A DNA stretch of 64,000 nucleotides from Streptomyces sp. SolWspMP-5a-2. Its GTDB lineage: Bacteria > Actinomycetota > Actinomycetes > Streptomycetales > Streptomycetaceae. Each line of letters begins with the position of its first letter. Within the stretch, counting starts at the first letter, position 1. Shown piece after piece: positions 60,084 through 64,000 of the stretch. The position numbers and the translations under genes were made by a program. The notes under the pieces were generated by a model that was not told the DNA's origin, ran no database searches, and was given only the letters and a program-made list of their open reading frames with translations. The stretch covers positions 107,069-171,068 of the forward strand of contig NZ_FMCI01000250.1 of the NCBI RefSeq assembly GCF_900091845.1, read 5' to 3'.

Positions 60084-62837
60084 ATGACCACCGGACTGAT
60101 CCCGGGGGCGAACCCCCCGGACCACGGGCCGACGGGCGGACTGCCGCAGCAGCGGCGGGAGAATGCCGGTCCAGCAGCCCTGCACGTCGACAACCGGCCG
60201 AGGAGTTCCGTGATCACCGCGCGCGCGGCAGCCAGCTTCGAGCCCGTCGGGCGCTCCGTCGCGACCGCCCGCTCCTTCGTCCGCGACACCCTCCAGGGCT
60301 GGGGCTTCTCCGACATCGTCGACGACGCCGTCGTCCTCACCAGCGAGCTGGTCACCAACGCCGTGGTGCACGCGGGCACCGCCGCCGACGTCCTCTGCCT
60401 GCGCAGCGACGACGGAGTGCGCATCGAGGTCGCCGACCACTACCCGGAGCGCGAGATCCCGCTCCAGGGCTCCCCCGCCACCATGGGCAGCCCGGACCGC
60501 GAGGGCGGCCGCGGCCTCCAGCTCTGCGCGGCGCTGGCCGGCCGCTGGGGCGTCGACTACACCCCCACCCACAAGCAGGTCTGGTTCCAGCTCCACCTGC
60601 CCGAGCGCGCCGTCGGCACCCGCGCCGCGGGCCCCTCCCTCCCCGCCGACCTGCTGCCCCTCGCCGACGGCCGGGTCCGGGTCGCCGTCGTGCAGATCGA
60701 CCGCACGGGCGCCATCTCCGCGTGGAACGAGGACGCCGAGGAGCTGTTCGGCTACCCCGCCGAGCAGGTCGTCGGCAAGCCCCTCACCGACCTCGCCGCC
60801 TGGCCGCACACCCCGGGCACCAGCACCGGCATCGTGGAGGCGCTCCAGCTCTCCCGCTGGGAGGGCAGCTACGGCATAAGAGGGGCCGACGGCCGCGTCA
60901 CCCCCGTCTACGCCTCCCACCTCCGCGTCCGGGACACCGGCGGCGAGCCGTCCACGGTCTGCCTCCTGGTCCGCGACCACGAACGGGCCGTGCTCCAGAC
61001 GCCGACCAGGATGGCGTCCTCCGACGGGTCCGGCGGCTCCGAGAGCCAGAGCGCCGACCCCTTCGAGGTGTTCATCGGCTCTCCCGCCCCCGACGACCTG
61101 GACGGCCTCCTCCAGCGCACCGTGGAACGCGCCCGCGACATGCTCGACGGCGACTCCGCGTTCCTGCTCCTGGCCACCGACGACGAGACGGAGCTGGAGG
61201 TCCGCGCCTCCACCGGCCTGCCCTCGGCCCGCCAGCGCTTCGCACGGGTCCCCGTGGAGGCGGGCCCCGGCCGCTACGGCTCCGCCCGCATGCCCGCCGT
61301 CCACGACGATCTGACGGCCGTCCCCGGCGCCGTCCCGCTGCTCTCCGGCACCGGCATGCGCTCGGTGGTCACCGTGCCGCTGAAGGTCGAGGGCCGTCTC
61401 ACCGGCTCGCTCGGCGTCGCGGCCGAGGGCCCCGGCAGGTACTCCAACGAGGAGGCGCTGCGCCTGCAGTTCGCCGCCGACCGCATCGCGCTGGCCGTCG
61501 AGTCGGCCCGCCTCGGCGAGCTGGAACGCCTGCGCCGCGGCTCGCTCAGCTTCCTCGTCGAGGCGTCCGACCTGCTCGCCGGCACCCTGGACCGCGACCA
61601 GACCCTGGCCCTGATGGCACAGATGACGGTCCCGACCCTCGCCACCTGGTGCGCCGTCTACACCATCGCCGACCAGGCGTCCGAGCCGTACCTCTCCTAC
61701 GTCCTGCACGAGGACGAGGAACTCATCGACGGCATCAAGTCGTTGCTGTCGAAGATCGCCCCGCCGGACCCGGTGCCCACCCCCGGCGCCCGGGTGTGGC
61801 CCGCCCCGGGCGAGGTCGCCCACCAGGCGGCCCTGCGCAGCTCCATGCGCAGCCTCGGGCTCTCCGGCGGCCCCACCCACCAGGTCGCGTCCAGCATCGG
61901 CCCGACGCTGGCGACGGCGTCCGCGGTCGGCGGCGAGACGGTCGTGCTGCCGCTGGTCGCCCGCAACCGCGTGATCGGCATGCTGACCCTCGGCAAGCCC
62001 ACCGACGAGCACTTCCGCCAGGAGATCCTGGAGCTGGCCGAGGACCTGAGCCGCCGGGCCGCCCTCGCCCTGGACAACGCCCGCCTCTACTCGGAGCGCA
62101 CGGCGATCAGCCAGTCCCTCCAGCGCAGTCTGCTGCCGCCCGAACTCCCGGTGATCGACGGCGTCGAGGTGGAGGTCATCTACCGCGCGGCCGGCGAGGG
62201 CAACGAGGTCGGCGGCGACTTCTACGACCTCTTCCCGATCAGCGACGGCGCCTACGGGTTCGCCATCGGCGACGTCTGCGGCACGGGCCCGAACGCCGCC
62301 GCGGTGACCGGCCTGGCCCGGCACGCCCTGCGCCTGCTGGCCAGGGAGGGCCTCAGCGGCCCCGCCGTCCTCGAACGTCTCAACTCCGCGATCCTGGACG
62401 AGGGCGCCCGCAGCCGCTTCCTGACGCTCCTCTACGGCGAGTTGAGGCCCCAGGAGGACGGCAGCGCAGAGCTGAAGGTGGTCTGCGCGGGCCATCCGCT
62501 GCCGCTGCGCCTGCGCCAGGACGGCACGGTCGAACCGGCCGCGGAGCCGCAGCCGCTCCTCGGCGTCATGGAGGACCTGGAGCTGTACGAGCAGCGGGTC
62601 ACCCTCGACCCGGGCGACGTCCTGCTCTGTGTCACCGACGGCGTCACCGAACGGCGCGAGGGCACCCGCATGTTGGGCGACGACGGCCTCACCGACGTCC
62701 TCACGACGTGCACGGGCCTCACGGCGGGCGCGGTCGCGGCCCGGGTGATGCGGGCGGTGGAACGCTTCGCCTCGGACGCCCCGTCGGACGACATGGCGAT
62801 CCTCGCGATGCGGGTGCCCGGTCTCCAGAAGGACTGA
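60084..62837 (+). CDS. OsaC: multidomain RsbW-like/PAS/GAF/PP2C regulator
   Basis: Modulator of the general and osmotic stress response (917 aa). Order: HATPase_c_2 (RsbW-like anti-sigma kinase; LTSELVTNAVVHAG about residue 87, GGRGLQL), PAS (about 196-302, ISAWNEDAEELFGYP), two GAF domains (about 340-470 and 490-665) and a C-terminal SpoIIE/PP2C phosphatase (about 673-912, NEVGGDFYDLF and PSDDMAIL). In S. coelicolor, OsaC is required to switch off SigB after osmotic stress. ATG 60084 is chosen over ATG 60003 because of GGAGGGG upstream and the unlikely codon use before it. Divergent from osaA. Confidence 0.9.
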   Translation: MTTGLIPGANPPDHGPTGGLPQQRRENAGPAALHVDNRPRSSVITARAAASFEPVGRSVATARSFVRDTLQGWGFSDIVDDAVVLTSELVTNAVVHAGTAADVLCLRSDDGVRIEVADHYPEREIPLQGSPATMGSPDREGGRGLQLCAALAGRWGVDYTPTHKQVWFQLHLPERAVGTRAAGPSLPADLLPLADGRVRVAVVQIDRTGAISAWNEDAEELFGYPAEQVVGKPLTDLAAWPHTPGTSTGIVEALQLSRWEGSYGIRGADGRVTPVYASHLRVRDTGGEPSTVCLLVRDHERAVLQTPTRMASSDGSGGSESQSADPFEVFIGSPAPDDLDGLLQRTVERARDMLDGDSAFLLLATDDETELEVRASTGLPSARQRFARVPVEAGPGRYGSARMPAVHDDLTAVPGAVPLLSGTGMRSVVTVPLKVEGRLTGSLGVAAEGPGRYSNEEALRLQFAADRIALAVESARLGELERLRRGSLSFLVEASDLLAGTLDRDQTLALMAQMTVPTLATWCAVYTIADQASEPYLSYVLHEDEELIDGIKSLLSKIAPPDPVPTPGARVWPAPGEVAHQAALRSSMRSLGLSGGPTHQVASSIGPTLATASAVGGETVVLPLVARNRVIGMLTLGKPTDEHFRQEILELAEDLSRRAALALDNARLYSERTAISQSLQRSLLPPELPVIDGVEVEVIYRAAGEGNEVGGDFYDLFPISDGAYGFAIGDVCGTGPNAAAVTGLARHALRLLAREGLSGPAVLERLNSAILDEGARSRFLTLLYGELRPQEDGSAELKVVCAGHPLPLRLRQDGTVEPAAEPQPLLGVMEDLELYEQRVTLDPGDVLLCVTDGVTERREGTRMLGDDGLTDVLTTCTGLTAGAVAARVMRAVERFASDAPSDDMAILAMRVPGLQKD

Positions 62838-62869
62838 CCGGGTCCCCGCGGGGACCCGCGGACACGAGA

Positions 62870-62897
62870 AAGGCCCCGCCCTGGTGGGCGGGGCCTT
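62870..62897. terminator. terminator between osaC and tRNA-Thr
   Basis: AAGGCCCCGCC (62870-62880), loop CTGGTG, GGCGGGGCCTT (62887-62897), perfect 11-bp stem with T at the end on the plus strand. It also lies directly after the tRNA gene on the minus strand, so it may serve both. Confidence 0.85.
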
Positions 62898-62905
62898 CTG
62901 TGTGG

Positions 62906-62978
62906 AGCCCCCAAACGGAATCGAACCGTTGACCTTCTCCTTACCATGGAGACGCTCTACCGACTGAGCTATAGGGGC
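62906..62978 (-). tRNA. tRNA-Thr (GGU)
   Basis: 73-nt cloverleaf on the minus strand: acceptor GCCCCTA with TGGGGGC, D arm AGCTCAGTCGGTAGAGC, anticodon stem TCTCC/GGAGA with loop ATGGTAA (anticodon GGT, complement of 62943-62945), T arm AACGG-TTCGATT-CCGTT. The discriminator is T, followed by CCA encoded in the DNA (62903-62905). It reads ACC and ACU. Confidence 0.97.
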
Positions 62979-63018
62979 CAGTTGCCTTTTCGGGGTCTCC
63001 CCCGTGGCAACGAAATAG

Positions 63019-63048
63019 ATCATACCCCGAACGGGAGCCGGCTCCCAA
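63019..63048 (-). promoter_or_regulatory. promoter of tRNA-Thr
   Basis: Minus strand TTGGGA, 18 bases, TATGAT. Transcription would begin near 63012, 34 bases before the mature tRNA. Confidence 0.6.
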
Positions 63049-63062
63049 CCACCTTCCGCGGC

Positions 63063-63740
63063 TCAGAACGCGGGCTGGAGGAGCCCGCCGAGCGCGTTGC
63101 AGGCGGACACGATCCGCTGCATGTCCCGCTTGGTCAGCGCGGCGTCCACGGGCAGCGCGAGCGTCTCGTCGGCGGCCCGCTCGGTCTCGGGCAGCGTCAC
63201 GCAGCGGCGGAAGTCGGGCAGCCGGTGCACCGGGGTCTTCACGGGCACCCGGCAGTCGACTCCCTTGACCCGCAGGGCGCGTGCGAACGCGTCGCGGTCG
63301 GGCCGCCCGTTGCCGGGCACCCGCACGACGTACTGCTGGTAGGTGTGCCCGTCGCCGTGGTCGGGGGTGCGGACTCCGCGCAGCTTGGCGTCCAGGTAGG
63401 AGGCCCGCTCCCGCCGCTGCGCGATCTCGTCGTAGGGCGCCTCGGACTCGCCCTCCTCCAGCACCAGCAGCCCGTGCCGCTGCCCGACACCGTGCAGCCG
63501 CGCCAGGTCGGCGGGCCGCCCGAAGCGGTGGACGACGGTGACGGCCGCGGTCCGCGCGGTGACGGCGGCCTCGACGGCGCCGGGGTCGAGGCAGTAGGTC
63601 GCCGGATCTATGTCGGCGAACACCGGCATGGCCCCGACCAGGGCGACAGCCTCGGCGAGTTCGACGTTCCCGAAGGCCGGGACGATGACCTCGTCACCGA
63701 GTCCGACGCCGGCGGCCCTGAGCATTGCAGCAGTACCCAT
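63063..63740 (-). CDS. DegT/DnrJ-like protein, shortened and lacking the PLP lysine segment
   Basis: A 225-aa protein related to DegT/DnrJ/EryC1 sugar aminotransferases (fold type I). Recognisable parts are LRAAGVGLGDEVIVPAFGNVE, AMPVFADIDPATYCLDP and, at the end, LPVDAALTKRDMQRIVSAC. After HGLLVLEEGESEAPYDE the sequence passes straight to the helix ERASYLDAKLRGV, so the region that normally holds the Schiff-base lysine is missing. Transamination is therefore unlikely; it may be a binding or regulatory relative. I start at ATG 63740; no ribosome binding site is visible, and the frame stays open upstream through CSHCATSIDG, which looks family-like, so the true start may be earlier. It lies between tRNA-Thr and the rRNA operon. 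Confidence 0.72.
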   Translation of the reverse strand: MGTAAMLRAAGVGLGDEVIVPAFGNVELAEAVALVGAMPVFADIDPATYCLDPGAVEAAVTARTAAVTVVHRFGRPADLARLHGVGQRHGLLVLEEGESEAPYDEIAQRRERASYLDAKLRGVRTPDHGDGHTYQQYVVRVPGNGRPDRDAFARALRVKGVDCRVPVKTPVHRLPDFRRCVTLPETERAADETLALPVDAALTKRDMQRIVSACNALGGLLQPAF

Positions 63741-63788
63741 GCCGTCGATGCTTGTTGCGCAATGTGAACACGAGATGACGCGCAACAG

Positions 63789-63832
63789 AAAAGGGCCGGT
63801 CCTGGGATCGAAATCCCGGGACCGGCCCTTTT
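63789..63832 (-). terminator. rRNA operon terminator
   Basis: A stem of 20 bp (63789-63808 with 63813-63832, one G-T pair) with loop CGAA, ending in TTTT on both strands. It lies 8 bases after the 5S gene on the minus strand. Confidence 0.92.
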
Positions 63833-63840
63833 GAATGATT

Positions 63841-63957
63841 GTTCGGCGGCGTCCTACTCTCCCACAGGGTCCCCCCTGCAGTACCATCGGCGCTGTGAGG
63901 CTTAGCTTCCGGGTTCGGAATGTAACCGGGCGTTTCCCTCACGCTATAACCACCGAA
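63841..63957 (-). rRNA. 5S ribosomal RNA
   Basis: On the minus strand, the 117-nt sequence starts TTCGGTGGTTATAGCGTGAG and ends GACGCCGCCGAAC, matching Streptomyces 5S rRNA, with the internal CCGAACCCGGAAGCTAAGCC loop A/helix region. It is the last gene of an rRNA operon that continues beyond the window; 63958-64000 is the 23S-5S spacer. Confidence 0.97.
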
Positions 63958-64000
63958 ACACTATGAAACTGTCCAGCCGCACCACGCCATCCCTCAATAG

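Noticed and set aside
59955..63023. Long minus-strand frame opposite osaC running into tRNA-Thr.
   Set aside because: Antisense to a well-defined multidomain protein; the frame even includes the tRNA gene.
1..64000. Search by eye for prophage, IS elements, toxin-antitoxin pairs with known toxins, secondary-metabolite clusters or a defence island.
   Set aside because: All genes recognised are core or common Streptomyces genes in an expected order; no transposase, integrase, PKS/NRPS or restriction gene is seen.

Overview
The window is a high-GC actinobacterial chromosome segment, almost certainly Streptomyces. Support: strong G/C bias at third codon positions, frequent GTG starts, several apparently leaderless genes, and a gene order I recall from the Streptomyces coelicolor core chromosome (hflX - rshA - dapF - miaA - miaB - gluRK/gluABCD - recX/recA - lhr/nei2 - clgR/cinA/pgsA/rimO - ftsK - osaBAC - rRNA). 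I see no prophage, IS element, CRISPR array or biosynthetic cluster. Synteny-based names rest on memory; no search was run.

Layout. 1-4350: a thioesterase-like protein, a secreted trypsin-like lipoprotein and HflX. 4535-11520: M1 metallopeptidase, then a minus-strand run rshA, dapF, membrane protein, miaA. 11700-14413: two small soluble proteins (the second antitoxin-like), an extradiol-dioxygenase-like protein, a LysE exporter and its divergent Lrp regulator. 14615-19772: miaB, a NarL-type two-component system, and a KhtT/KhtU-like cation:proton antiporter pair. 19848-27096: MazG-like pyrophosphohydrolase, a TAXI binding protein, the GluK/GluR two-component system and the divergent gluABCD amino-acid ABC operon. 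27359-30572: an FAD monooxygenase, then a Cys-rich leader peptide ahead of a cysteine dioxygenase-rhodanese operon.

31017-44232 is rich in DNA repair genes: recX, recA with a LexA box and a perfect RecA-independent (PafBC-type) damage promoter, an AI-2E-type membrane protein and DUF3046, then azlD/azlC with an AraC regulator, then lhr and nei2. lhr carries an apparent frameshift near 42104. PafBC-like promoter elements also lie directly at the starts of lhr and the AI-2E-type gene, so three units within 5 kb may share damage control.

44290-53220: SDR dehydrogenase, a small membrane protein, Dps, ClgR, the overlapping rimO-pgsA-cinA operon, a RodZ-like HTH membrane protein and FtsK. 53344-62837: the osmotic-stress locus osaB, osaA (a hybrid kinase with about twelve HAMP repeats) and divergent osaC. 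The window ends with tRNA-Thr(GGU), a shortened DegT-fold protein lacking the usual PLP-lysine segment, and the terminator and 5S gene of a minus-strand rRNA operon.

The most rewarding places to look are the Cys leader peptide at 29435, the clustered PafBC-like promoters, the lhr frameshift, the GluR-box candidate at 23712-23757, and the 8-bp tandem repeat at 33365.
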